From NCBI GenBank assembly GCA_036786445.1, contig DAIQRD010000067.1, positions 1-13,146 on the forward strand: a stretch of DNA of 13,146 nucleotides, in the 5' to 3' direction. The notes below the pieces were generated by a model. That model had not been told where the DNA came from. It did no database searches and saw only the letters and a list, made by a program, of their open reading frames with translations. The stretch's first letter is position 1. Each line of letters begins with the position of its first letter. The DNA comes from JAAZMF01 sp036786445 (GTDB taxonomy: Bacteria > Bacillota > Limnochordia > DTU087). Shown here piece by piece: positions 1-6,151 of this stretch. A program made the translations under genes and the position numbers.

Positions 1-51
1 GCGGCCATGGTACTGCCGGGGTAACCCGGTGGGAGAGTAGCTAGTTGCCAG
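1..51 (+). rRNA. rrf: 5S ribosomal RNA, 3' end only
   Basis: The first 51 bases match the 3' third of a bacterial 5S rRNA: a helix and loop reading TACTGCCGGGGTAACCCGGT, then GGGAGAGTAG, then a terminal TAGTTGCCA that would pair with the 5' end lying outside the window. The gene is cut by the window edge. It lies 12 bases before a tRNA gene with no terminator between them, so both probably belong to one rRNA operon transcript. The exact 3' end is estimated. Confidence 0.9.
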
Positions 52-63
52 AAAATTTTTCGT

Positions 64-138
64 TCCTCGGTAGCTCAACGGTAGAGCACCCGGCTGTTAA
101 CCGGGTGGTTGTTGGTTCGAATCCAACCCGGGGAGCCA
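64..138 (+). tRNA. tRNA-Asn (anticodon GUU)
   Basis: A complete cloverleaf can be drawn. The 7-bp acceptor stem pairs 64-70 with 128-134 with one G-U pair. The D arm contains AGCTCAACGGTAGAGC. The anticodon stem is CCCGG/CCGGG around the loop CTGTTAA, with anticodon GTT at 96-98. The T arm contains GGTTCGAATCC. The discriminator is G135 and the CCA end is encoded at 136-138. It follows the 5S gene directly and is probably cotranscribed with the rRNA operon. Confidence 0.97.
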
Positions 139-143
139 TCATA

Positions 144-158
144 TATCTTAGTAAGATA
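144..158. promoter_or_regulatory. 15-bp perfect dyad between tRNA-Asn and the GDT1 gene
   Basis: TATCTTA-G-TAAGATA is a perfect inverted repeat with 7-base arms around one base. The single-base centre is too tight for a good RNA hairpin and no T-run follows, so it looks more like a DNA operator than a terminator. It lies 33 bases before the exporter start. The binding protein is unknown, and a chance palindrome in AT-rich spacer is possible. Confidence 0.3.
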
Positions 159-191
159 AGTTGGTATCACAGGCTCTAAGGAGAGTACATA

Positions 192-764
192 GTGTTAGAA
201 CATTTTCTAACATCTCTGTTGGTGGTTGCGGCATCGGAGATGGGCGACAAGACACAGTTGTTGGTTTTAGCCTTTGCGGCGCGATGCCCCTTGCCCACAG
301 TTATTGTAGGGGTATTGCTTGGCTTGCTCACAACGAACTTGATGGCAGCACTCTTAGGAACAGGGATCGGTATGGCATTACCCCTAGCTCAGATCAAACT
401 GGCGGCAGGGGTGCTTTTTTTGGTATTTGCCGGGTGGACTCTTTGGGGTAAAAGTGGGACCTGCGAAGAAGGTGAAGTAGACACACCATTGAAATCCCCT
501 TTGACTGTGGCCGGTGCTTTCTTCATGGCGGAACTGGGGGACAAAACCCAACTGGCAGCCTTGACCTTAGCTGCGCGCTATCAGGCTTTTTGGCCCGTTT
601 GGTTAGGGGCTAGTGCCGGCATGATAATGGCCATAACACTAGCAGTAGGCGTGGGATACTTCGTAGGTAGAAATATACCAGATAAAGCGTTGAAATGGTT
701 TTCTGCCGGTATATTCGGGATCTTTGGCATAGTGACTATCATTACTGCTTTAGGTTTGTTTTGA
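192..764 (+). CDS. GDT1/TMEM165 (UPF0016) family cation exporter, probably manganese
   Basis: This 190-residue membrane protein has the two signature copies of the UPF0016/GDT1 family: E16-M-G-D-K-T near the N terminus and E114-L-G-D-K-T in the second half, each inside a hydrophobic helix. About six membrane segments are visible, arranged as two three-helix repeats joined by a short polar loop (residues about 88-100). Characterised members export Mn2+ or exchange Mn2+/Ca2+ for protons, and the acidic residues of the two motifs form the ion site. The GTG start at 192 is chosen because AAGGAGA lies at 178-184. The gene directly follows the rRNA/tRNA operon. Its last 23 bases overlap the convergent HTH-TPR gene. 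No yybP-ykoY manganese riboswitch is seen upstream. The family call is firm; the substrate is inferred. Confidence 0.9.
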   Translation: MLEHFLTSLLVVAASEMGDKTQLLVLAFAARCPLPTVIVGVLLGLLTTNLMAALLGTGIGMALPLAQIKLAAGVLFLVFAGWTLWGKSGTCEEGEVDTPLKSPLTVAGAFFMAELGDKTQLAALTLAARYQAFWPVWLGASAGMIMAITLAVGVGYFVGRNIPDKALKWFSAGIFGIFGIVTIITALGLF

Positions 765-2073
765 GTTGCATTTCCCGGAATATGTTCACTGAACGCTGTA
801 GGAACTTGGTGGCTTGATCATTATCCCCCTGAAGTTGGCATAGCTCACCTAAACGAGAGTACACTTCTGCAAGACGTGACTTGTCATCGACCCCCTCTAG
901 GAGTTCGGCCGCTTCAGTCAGCGCCTCAACGGCTTTATCTAATCTTTGCTTATGGTAAAAGACTTCTCCCAAGAGCTGTTTTACAGCGGCTTGCCTTCTG
1001 GCATCGGTATACAATCGGAAAGCCTTCTCCAACACTGTCTCGGCCTTATCTAGTTCTTGGATTACTGTTGGTTGCCAATCCAAGTATACTTCCGCTAGTT
1101 TCTCCAAAGCATGGGCTTCATGAAATGGTTGCCCTAAGGTTCGGGCCTTTTCTGCTGCCTGTAATAGCTGCTTTTCTGCGACAGCAAAATTGCCTAGGGC
1201 TCTCTCTATGGATCCCTGATTGATCTGACACTGAACCTGCAAGTTTTCATTCTCGATAGCTACATAGAAATGCCAAGCTCGGGTTGTGAACCTGTTGGCA
1301 TCTTCCAAAGCCTGCTGATGAAAATAGATGTAACCTAAAGCCATGCATATGTCGCCGTACTTGTAGTATGTTTGGTTTGATCCTGATCCCTTTAGGGCTA
1401 ACAAAAGGTTATGCTCTGCTTTTTCATATTGCTGGGCCCTGGCAAAGGCAATCCCTAGGTTTGTCAAAGTCGTGGTATGGAGGCCCGGTAGCAGTTCCGG
1501 ATGGCGTTGGGTAGCATCTAGGGCCTTCTCAAAGGATAGGATAGCTGGTTCTACTTGTTCTAGACCCAATAGAAGATCGCCCAGTCCATTATGTGTATAG
1601 CTAAGTAGCTCCCAATCTCCCGCGCGCTCCAATTCGGCGCTAGCCAATTCCAACATCTGAATGGCATCTGACGGTTGCCCCAAGTCGCGGTATGCTTTCC
1701 CTAGCTGGAAGCACAATCGGCCTCTTCGCTGGTAATCGTCTTTATCGGTTAGCGACAATGCCTCTTTGTAGTAGTTGACAGCGTCTGATAGTTTGCCCTC
1801 CTGTTCAATACGGGACGCCAATAGGGTAAGGTGGTCTACTTTATCCGGATCGGCAGGGTGGTGGGCGTACTCTTCGCCAAGGAAGTAGCCTACAGGTTTG
1901 CCCAGGCGAGCGGCAATGATCTGCAGACTCCTGAGCGAAGGTCGAGCATGGCTCTTTTCAAGTTGGCTTATGAAACTCTTAGTAAAGGTATCGCCAGCTA
2001 GATCCTGTTGGGTCATACCCATCTTTAGGCGCCGTGCACGAATCTTCTGACCGACACAGGGCAATTCAGTCAT
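742..2073 (-). CDS. HTH (Cro/C1-type) transcriptional regulator with TPR repeats
   Basis: The 443-residue protein begins with a Cro/C1-type helix-turn-helix at residues about 8-65; MTQQDLAG forms the first helix and FTKSFISQLEKSHARPS the turn and recognition helix. From about residue 75 to the end it is an array of tetratricopeptide repeats with roughly 40-residue spacing, for example EGKLSDAVNYYKEALSL. This HTH-plus-TPR layout is that of RNPP-like regulators (PlcR, NprR, Rgg), whose TPR domain binds a small peptide, and of related solitary regulators of Clostridia. ATG at 2073 is preceded on the minus strand by AGGAGG at good spacing. A minus-strand sigma-A promoter with an internal palindrome lies 137 bases upstream, suggesting autoregulation. 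The 3' end overlaps the convergent exporter gene by 23 bases. No ligand or target can be named from sequence. Confidence 0.88.
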   Translation of the reverse strand: MTELPCVGQKIRARRLKMGMTQQDLAGDTFTKSFISQLEKSHARPSLRSLQIIAARLGKPVGYFLGEEYAHHPADPDKVDHLTLLASRIEQEGKLSDAVNYYKEALSLTDKDDYQRRGRLCFQLGKAYRDLGQPSDAIQMLELASAELERAGDWELLSYTHNGLGDLLLGLEQVEPAILSFEKALDATQRHPELLPGLHTTTLTNLGIAFARAQQYEKAEHNLLLALKGSGSNQTYYKYGDICMALGYIYFHQQALEDANRFTTRAWHFYVAIENENLQVQCQINQGSIERALGNFAVAEKQLLQAAEKARTLGQPFHEAHALEKLAEVYLDWQPTVIQELDKAETVLEKAFRLYTDARRQAAVKQLLGEVFYHKQRLDKAVEALTEAAELLEGVDDKSRLAEVYSRLGELCQLQGDNDQATKFLQRSVNIFREMQLKTNLKQ

Positions 2074-2120
2074 TCTAGCAACCTCCTAATGGCAAGGCGG
2101 ACGGGTCTCTTACCATGAAA

Positions 2121-2133
2121 CAGTCAGTCTGAC
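2121..2133 (-). repeat. Dyad and GACTG repeat in the regulator's leader
   Basis: On the plus strand GTCAG-T-CTGAC (2123-2133) is a perfect 11-bp dyad. Read on the minus strand, 2121-2130 gives AGACTGACTG, identical to plus-strand 2336-2345 on the opposite side of the divergent promoters. Both copies lie downstream of their own promoter and in the same orientation relative to transcription. It may be a protein-binding site or a shared leader RNA element. Confidence 0.45.
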
Positions 2134-2209
2134 CCATGGGCAGCAGACCTCAAGATCTATGATGGAGATCTACGGCGGGGGTTAGGATAGCCAGACATTA
2201 CCTATCGCG

Positions 2210-2238
2210 AGTGTATCACAGCTTAACTGTGCAGTCAA
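2210..2238 (-). promoter_or_regulatory. Sigma-A-type promoter of the HTH-TPR regulator
   Basis: Read on the minus strand, a -35 box TTGACT (2238-2233) and a -10 box TACACT (2215-2210) are separated by exactly 17 bases. Each matches the sigma-A consensus at five of six (-35) and four of six (-10) positions. Transcription would start near 2203 and give a leader of about 130 bases before the ATG at 2073. It is divergent from the plus-strand promoter at 2261-2289; the two -35 boxes are only 22 bases apart. Confidence 0.7.
2217..2231. promoter_or_regulatory. Palindrome inside the regulator promoter, candidate operator
   Basis: CACAG-CTTAA-CTGTG fills the spacer between the -10 and -35 boxes of the minus-strand promoter. 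It has perfect 5-base arms. The right arm is part of CTGTGCAGTC (2227-2236), whose reverse complement GACTGCACAG recurs at plus-strand 2341-2350. A protein bound here would block RNA polymerase, the usual layout for negative autoregulation by Cro/C1-type proteins. That the adjacent HTH-TPR protein binds it is inference. Confidence 0.5.
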
Positions 2239-2260
2239 CGAGGCGAATGTCCAGGGTTGA

Positions 2261-2289
2261 TTGACACGTGGAAAGCGGTCCTGTACAAT
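2261..2289 (+). promoter_or_regulatory. Strong sigma-A-type promoter reading into 2296-2750
   Basis: The -35 box is a perfect TTGACA (2261-2266), followed by a 17-base spacer and the -10 box TACAAT (2284-2289), which differs from consensus at one position. Transcription should start near 2296. The nearest secure gene downstream, csfB, starts more than 500 bases later and is under sporulation sigma factors in B. subtilis, so this vegetative promoter probably serves something in between. Confidence 0.75.
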
Positions 2290-2326
2290 GGGGTTAAACT
2301 AAACATAACAGAGGGGGCCGTATGTA

Positions 2327-2398
2327 GTGGGTGCTAGACTGACTGCACAGCCAGATCAGGATGGGGAATGGCAGTATGAATGGTGGATCTGTACCTAA
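2327..2398 (+). CDS. Possible 23-residue peptide, Trp-rich C terminus
   Basis: A GTG at 2327 follows GAGGGGG (2311-2317) at 9 bases and opens a 23-codon frame ending at TAA 2396-2398. The peptide reads MGARLTAQPDQDGEWQYEWW and then ICT. It would be the first thing translated from the strong promoter and lies divergent from a TPR regulator. Against it, there is no hydrophobic export signal and no known family is recognised. The start also lies next to an ATG-TAG start-stop (2322-2327) that uses the same ribosome site. It could be a leader peptide, the remnant of a broken gene, or nothing. Confidence 0.2.
   Translation: MGARLTAQPDQDGEWQYEWWICT
2336..2350 (+). repeat. GACTG repeat plus CACAG half-site in the plus-strand leader
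   Basis: AGACTGACTGCACAG carries two elements seen in inverted orientation on the regulator side: AGACTGACTG matches 2130-2121, and GACTGCACAG matches 2236-2227 within the regulator promoter. It lies about 40 bases downstream of the expected plus-strand start site. The same protein could therefore bind on both arms of the divergent region; this is inference. Confidence 0.45.
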
Positions 2399-2631
2399 GA
2401 TCAAGGGAACCGAAGGTAGGCGGTGGACCTGGAAAGAGACGGATTTTCAGATCTTTGGCAGAGAAGGGGCGGGCACTTGTCGGGAATGGTCCGGGAAGGC
2501 AGCAGCTTTCGGGGCAAATCCAAGATGTCGTGTGCCTATGGGAGAAGACGATCATCCTGTGACCTAAACTTACCGCCGACGGATCCAGGCGGCATTGGGC
2601 GTCCATAGGGGATTTGGGTCTTCTGTCTTTG

Positions 2632-2669
2632 GATAGGCAGTCCGATTGGCTTGGCCCGGGCTGCCTATC
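2632..2669 (+). other. 9-bp stem-loop, possible end of the structured RNA
   Basis: GATAGGCAG (2632-2640) pairs perfectly with CTGCCTATC (2661-2669) across a 20-base loop. The downstream bases TTGTGG are a poor T-run, so it is not a canonical intrinsic terminator. It may stabilise a 3' end or be part of a leader fold before csfB. The bases from 2670 to 2807 hold no promoter that I can assign with confidence. Confidence 0.4.
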
Positions 2670-2807
2670 TTGTGGTATGAAAGCCCAGGCATACAGGATT
2701 TTGTGTGGAGATGTTTAATACAGAGATGAAGACCGCTTCACCTTAATTTGGAGGGGGAGCCACAAGCACCGGTCAGCACCTCCTTGAATAGGCTGGAGGA
2801 GAGGACG

Positions 2808-3092
2808 GTGATACTGTTGGAAAGACAGATTGATCTGGCGGAGTGCATAGTGTGCAAGCGCCCATGCACCACGGGCATATCTGTTTTAGGGTGGCGTGTG
2901 TGCACCCAATGTGAGGAAGCCCTTGTAAAGAGTAAGGCGCATAACCCCGGTTATGATATGTATGTAGCAAGTCTGAGGGCTATCTGGCGTGGCATATCTT
3001 TGAATGAAGACTTGGGCAATGGCGGAGGTGAGCCTACAGAGGCCTCACACTCTTGGGAGGCATCTGTATGTACGAACCCACATACCAACTAG
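2808..3092 (+). CDS. csfB: Anti-sigma-G factor Gin (CsfB)
   Basis: The 94-residue product has the zinc-binding pattern C-I-V-C ... C-T-Q-C (residues 13-16 and about 31-34) followed by AHNPGYDMYVASLRAIW, matching the layout of Gin/CsfB, the small zinc protein that binds and inhibits sigma-G (and late sigma-E) in the forespore. Gin is usually about 60-70 residues; here an extra acidic tail of about 30 residues follows the core. I choose GTG 2808 because GGAGGAGAGG lies at 2795-2804 and it leaves 12 residues before the first Cys, as in B. subtilis. A longer frame from TTG 2748 has no upstream ribosome site. The 3' end overlaps the next gene by 25 bases. In B. subtilis csfB also follows an rRNA operon and precedes yaaO. 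Confidence 0.85.
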   Translation: MILLERQIDLAECIVCKRPCTTGISVLGWRVCTQCEEALVKSKAHNPGYDMYVASLRAIWRGISLNEDLGNGGGEPTEASHSWEASVCTNPHTN

Positions 3093-4585
3093 ATCAATCT
3101 AGAGCGCCTTTCCTAGAGGGACTGGTGCGTTACAGTTCTGAAGATGTCATCCCGTTCCATACACCAGGCCACAAACAGGGCAGAACGCTGGACCCAGAGC
3201 TTCAGCAAGCTTTGGGCAATGAGCCATTCCTGATGGATGTGTCCGATGAGATTTCCGACCCAGGCAGCGGCAATGACTCTGCTGCAGTCCTGCTGGAGGC
3301 CGAGGCGCTAGCAGCAGATGCCTTCGGGGCAGGCAGGACCTTCTTTCTACACAACGGCACTACAGCCGGCATCCAAGCTATGCTTTTGGCAGCCAGTTGG
3401 GAGTTCGAGCAGATCAGAGGGAGTGATTGGCCCAAAGACAAGCCGGGGGAAGTGGTCCTTCCTCGCAGTGTACATCGATCAGTGTTCGGTGGCCTTGTTC
3501 TGGCAGGTCTCACCCCGCGATTTGTGGAGGAGACTTGGGATAAAGAATGGAGCATACCCCTACCCCCGTCTCCATCTGCGTGGCAGAAGGCGGTGGGCGA
3601 GACTGACGGCTTGGCGGCTGTGTTTGATACATACCCCAGTTACTATGGTATTGGGGGTAAGATCAATGAGACATTTTGCCTTGCGGATGCGTTGGACAAG
3701 CTCTTGCTGGTCGACGAGGCTCATGGCGCCCATTTTCGTTTTCACCCGGAGTTTCCTCCCACTGCCTTAAGCATGGGGGCTTCTGCTGTAGCGCAAAGTG
3801 CTCACAAGACCTTGGGCGTTCTAACACAGGCTTCGCTTCTGCATACTGGTAAACCAGAGCTAGCCAAGTTGATGCCAACGATTCTCGCACTACTGCAGAG
3901 CACAAGTCCCTCTTTTCTGCTTTATGCTTCTCTAGATGCAGGTCGTCGGCAGATGGCCCTAGAGGGGCGGCGGCTGTGGCAAAGGGCATTGGAACTGTCT
4001 CAGGAAACTAGGGCTAGTATCAATCGAGTGCCAGGTTTGCGATGTTTGGATGAGGAAGTGCTTGAGAAACCGGGAGTTGGTTTTTGGGATCCCACCAAAC
4101 TCCTTATCCGTGTAGACGGGCTCGGCCTATCCGGTCCTGAAGCGGAAGTTCGGTTGCGGCAGTGCGGGATCCAAGTAGAACTAGCCGGGTTGAACCATAT
4201 ACTTGTCTTGATTACTATTGGTGATGGGCCGCAAGAGGTTCGTCGGCTAGTGGAAGCTCTCAGGGAGCTTGCTAGATCCAAGGGCTCAGGTGTGCAGAAG
4301 CAACAAGAAGCCCCCATAGAATCGCCAGCGCTGGGCAGGATGCTGCTTTCCCCAAGGCGTGCGGTACTATCTGCTCGGCGTGAGGTGGACTTGAGGGAAG
4401 CAAAGGGTGGCATTTCCTCAGGTACTGTGACTCCTTATCCTCCGGGCATTCCCATATTGGTACCAGGAGAGGAGATCACCGCAGAAAGCTTAGAGTGTTT
4501 GGATGGCTATCGTCGGCAGGGTATTGAGATCCGTGGATGGGCTCATCTTGGTAGGAAGACAATCTGGGTGGTGGATGACGATTGA
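3068..4585 (+). CDS. yaaO: Orn/Lys/Arg decarboxylase family protein (YaaO-like), PLP-dependent
   Basis: The 505-residue protein is a fold-type I PLP enzyme of the Orn/Lys/Arg decarboxylase major domain. It opens with PFHTPGHKQGR, followed by DEISDPGSGNDS, the cofactor-binding loop HNGTTAGIQA, D-E-A-H-G-A-H and S-A-H-K-T-L with K247 as the probable Schiff-base lysine. The C-terminal domain carries the family's TVTPYPPGIPILVPGE. Members of this short (about 480-residue) group make cadaverine, agmatine or putrescine from the amino acid; which substrate is used here cannot be read from sequence. ATG 3068 is chosen because GGGAGG (3055-3060) is 7 bases upstream; a TTG at 3053 would overlap that site. 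It overlaps csfB by 25 bases and shares its stop with the start of the next gene, suggesting coupled translation. Confidence 0.92.
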   Translation: MYEPTYQLDQSRAPFLEGLVRYSSEDVIPFHTPGHKQGRTLDPELQQALGNEPFLMDVSDEISDPGSGNDSAAVLLEAEALAADAFGAGRTFFLHNGTTAGIQAMLLAASWEFEQIRGSDWPKDKPGEVVLPRSVHRSVFGGLVLAGLTPRFVEETWDKEWSIPLPPSPSAWQKAVGETDGLAAVFDTYPSYYGIGGKINETFCLADALDKLLLVDEAHGAHFRFHPEFPPTALSMGASAVAQSAHKTLGVLTQASLLHTGKPELAKLMPTILALLQSTSPSFLLYASLDAGRRQMALEGRRLWQRALELSQETRASINRVPGLRCLDEEVLEKPGVGFWDPTKLLIRVDGLGLSGPEAEVRLRQCGIQVELAGLNHILVLITIGDGPQEVRRLVEALRELARSKGSGVQKQQEAPIESPALGRMLLSPRRAVLSARREVDLREAKGGISSGTVTPYPPGIPILVPGEEITAESLECLDGYRRQGIEIRGWAHLGRKTIWVVDDD

Positions 4586-6144
4586 TGACACAGGAAGAGA
4601 TCGTTGATAATCTAGAACGCTTATTGGAGGTATTGCCCCAGTTTGTTCGAGAGGCAATCGAGGAAGAACCGGAACTACCTGACTTGATTGAGATTGTCTT
4701 GGATCTGGGGCGACCGCCGGAGGCTCGCTATCCAGACCGATTTGTGTATTTGGCAGAGGCAGAGATCAACCGGGAACACATTGATACAGTGCTCAAGCGA
4801 GTGGGGGATTTTGGTCTAGATAATCGGGCAGGTATCGAGCGCACTTTACACAGAGTATCGGCTATACGCAATCGCCAAGGTGAGATCATCGGATTGACAT
4901 GTCGGGTAGGTCGGGCTGTATTTGGTACCATCGACATTATCCGAGATGTTATCGAAACTGGCAGGAGTATTCTTCTATTGGGAAGACCGGGTGTAGGAAA
5001 AACCACCATGTTGCGTGAGGTCGCTCGGGTTTTAGCCGATGAATTCTTGAAGCGGGTTGTCATAGTGGATACATCCAATGAAATAGCTGGTGATGGCGAT
5101 ATCCCGCATCCAGCCATTGGGCGTGCCCGTCGGATGCAAGTGCCACGCCCCATAGATCAGGCGGCCGTCATGATTGAGGCTGTGGAAAATCACATGCCAG
5201 AGGCCATAGTAATCGATGAGATCGGTACAGAGGCCGAGGCACAAGCAGCTCGCACCATAGCGGAACGGGGTGTACAGTTAATTGGTACAGCCCATGGTGT
5301 CACCCTGGACAATCTAGTGCTCAATCCTACCCTGTCTGATTTGATCGGGGGTATCCAAGCAGTAACCTTAGGTGATGAAGAGGCCCGCCGTCGAGGCACA
5401 CAAAAGACTGTGTTGGAGCGAAAAGCTCCTCCGACTTTTGACGTAGTCATTGAGATCCAAAGCAAACAAAGGCTGGCCATTCATCACGATGTGGCGCAGA
5501 CTGTAGATCTGTTGTTGCGTGGTGTTGAGCCCCGCCCGGAGATTCGGGAGCGTTCTGTGGGCGGAGACATTGAAATAGTGCAAGAAAGTGATCTTGAGGA
5601 CCTCGTAATCCAGAGTGAGGGCAGCATTCCACGGGGGCTTGCCGGCTCTATTGCTACGGCAGCTCCCAAGACTAGCATGCCAAGATCTATCAGGGTGTTT
5701 CCCTACGCCATTAGCCGCAATCGGTTGGAAAAGGCTATTAGCGAGGCCGGGGTTCCAGTGGAGATCATAGAAGATCTGAATCTTGCCGATTTGGTGCTCA
5801 CCCTCAAGGGTCAATACAGAAAAATGCCGAAGAGGTTGCGGGAAGCAGAAGCTCGGGGTAAGCCTGTATACACACTGCGTAGCAACACCAAGACACAGAT
5901 ACAGGAGTTCATAGCTGAATTGGCCAATGACGAGGAAAGCCAGGCAATGATGGAGGCTGAGAGAGCTGTGCATCAGGTAAGACTATTTGCTAAGCCGGTG
6001 GATCTATTGCCTCAGAATGCTTATGTGCGTCGTCTCCAACATCAGTTAGTGGAGAGATATGAATTGCAGTCCACTAGTATAGGAGCTGAGCCGGAGCGTC
6101 GAGTTAGGATCCTGCCCGGTGATTCTATGATTGAGGGTAGGTAG
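4585..6144 (+). CDS. SpoIIIAA/Ycf45-like ATPase with C-terminal R3H domain
   Basis: The 519-residue protein has a RecA-like or AAA-type ATPase core with Walker A G-R-P-G-V-G-K-T-T (residues 133-141), preceded by a conserved GLTCRVGRAVFG strand and followed by VVIVDTSNEIAGDGDIPHP and a Walker-B-like EAIVIDEIGTEAEA. This core is shared with SpoIIIAA and the algal/cyanobacterial Ycf45 family. A variable linker (about 300-440) leads to a C-terminal R3H domain with R482-x3-H486, a single-stranded nucleic acid binding motif. The ATG at 4585 overlaps the preceding TGA by one base and follows only a weak GGTGG; a TTG one codon earlier is possible. tmk starts 7 bases after its stop. Its precise job is unknown in any organism I can recall; an RNA- or DNA-handling ATPase is inferred. 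Confidence 0.85.
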   Translation: MTQEEIVDNLERLLEVLPQFVREAIEEEPELPDLIEIVLDLGRPPEARYPDRFVYLAEAEINREHIDTVLKRVGDFGLDNRAGIERTLHRVSAIRNRQGEIIGLTCRVGRAVFGTIDIIRDVIETGRSILLLGRPGVGKTTMLREVARVLADEFLKRVVIVDTSNEIAGDGDIPHPAIGRARRMQVPRPIDQAAVMIEAVENHMPEAIVIDEIGTEAEAQAARTIAERGVQLIGTAHGVTLDNLVLNPTLSDLIGGIQAVTLGDEEARRRGTQKTVLERKAPPTFDVVIEIQSKQRLAIHHDVAQTVDLLLRGVEPRPEIRERSVGGDIEIVQESDLEDLVIQSEGSIPRGLAGSIATAAPKTSMPRSIRVFPYAISRNRLEKAISEAGVPVEIIEDLNLADLVLTLKGQYRKMPKRLREAEARGKPVYTLRSNTKTQIQEFIAELANDEESQAMMEAERAVHQVRLFAKPVDLLPQNAYVRRLQHQLVERYELQSTSIGAEPERRVRILPGDSMIEGR

Positions 6145-6151
6145 ACAAGGT

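Larger units (their letters stand above)
2296..2670 (+). ncRNA. Candidate structured RNA or long leader, unassigned
   Basis: About 370 bases follow the strong promoter without a convincing gene. Perfect pairings cluster in the 3' half: CAAATCC (2515-2521) with GGATTTG (2610-2616), and nested inside it CCTATGG (2535-2541) with CCATAGG (2603-2609), around the hairpin CCGCC (2573-2577)/GGCGG (2588-2592). AGAAGAC (2543-2549) can also pair with GTCTTCT (2618-2624), making a pseudoknot with the two outer helices. A separate 9-bp hairpin closes at 2632-2669. The three 3' arms tile 2603-2624 almost without a gap. It resembles none of RNase P RNA, tmRNA, 6S or SRP RNA that I can recall. Overlapping short reading frames (2361-2567, 2380-2562) lack ribosome sites and known domains. 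Alternatives are a decayed gene or the 5' leader of csfB. Confidence 0.35.

Noticed and set aside
161..451. 96-residue plus-strand frame overlapping the exporter
   Set aside because: It is an out-of-frame shadow of the GDT1 gene with no ribosome site or conserved motif.
2480..2510. SRP RNA domain IV-like string GGTCCGGGAAGGCAGCAGC
   Set aside because: It resembles the conserved GGTCCGGAAGGAAGCAGC of 4.5S/scRNA but has inserted and changed bases exactly in the tetraloop and the loop that never vary, and the flanking helix does not form.
2361..2567. Overlapping plus-strand frames of 60-90 residues in the region 2334-2608, and a minus-strand frame of 90 residues
   Set aside because: No ribosome sites, no recognisable domains, and strong G-rich composition; they are best explained as open frames over a structured or non-coding stretch. 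A frameshifted remnant gene is not excluded.
2690..2720. GCATA/CATACA motifs as a possible sigma-F, sigma-G or sigma-E promoter for csfB
   Set aside because: CATACA at 2690 has no good -35 partner at the right distance, and GCATA has no good -10 partner at the right distance. It is not better than chance.
2748..2807. Longer csfB starting at TTG 2748
   Set aside because: The purine-rich site lies inside this frame rather than upstream of it, and the added residues have no counterpart in Gin; GTG 2808 has an ideal ribosome site.
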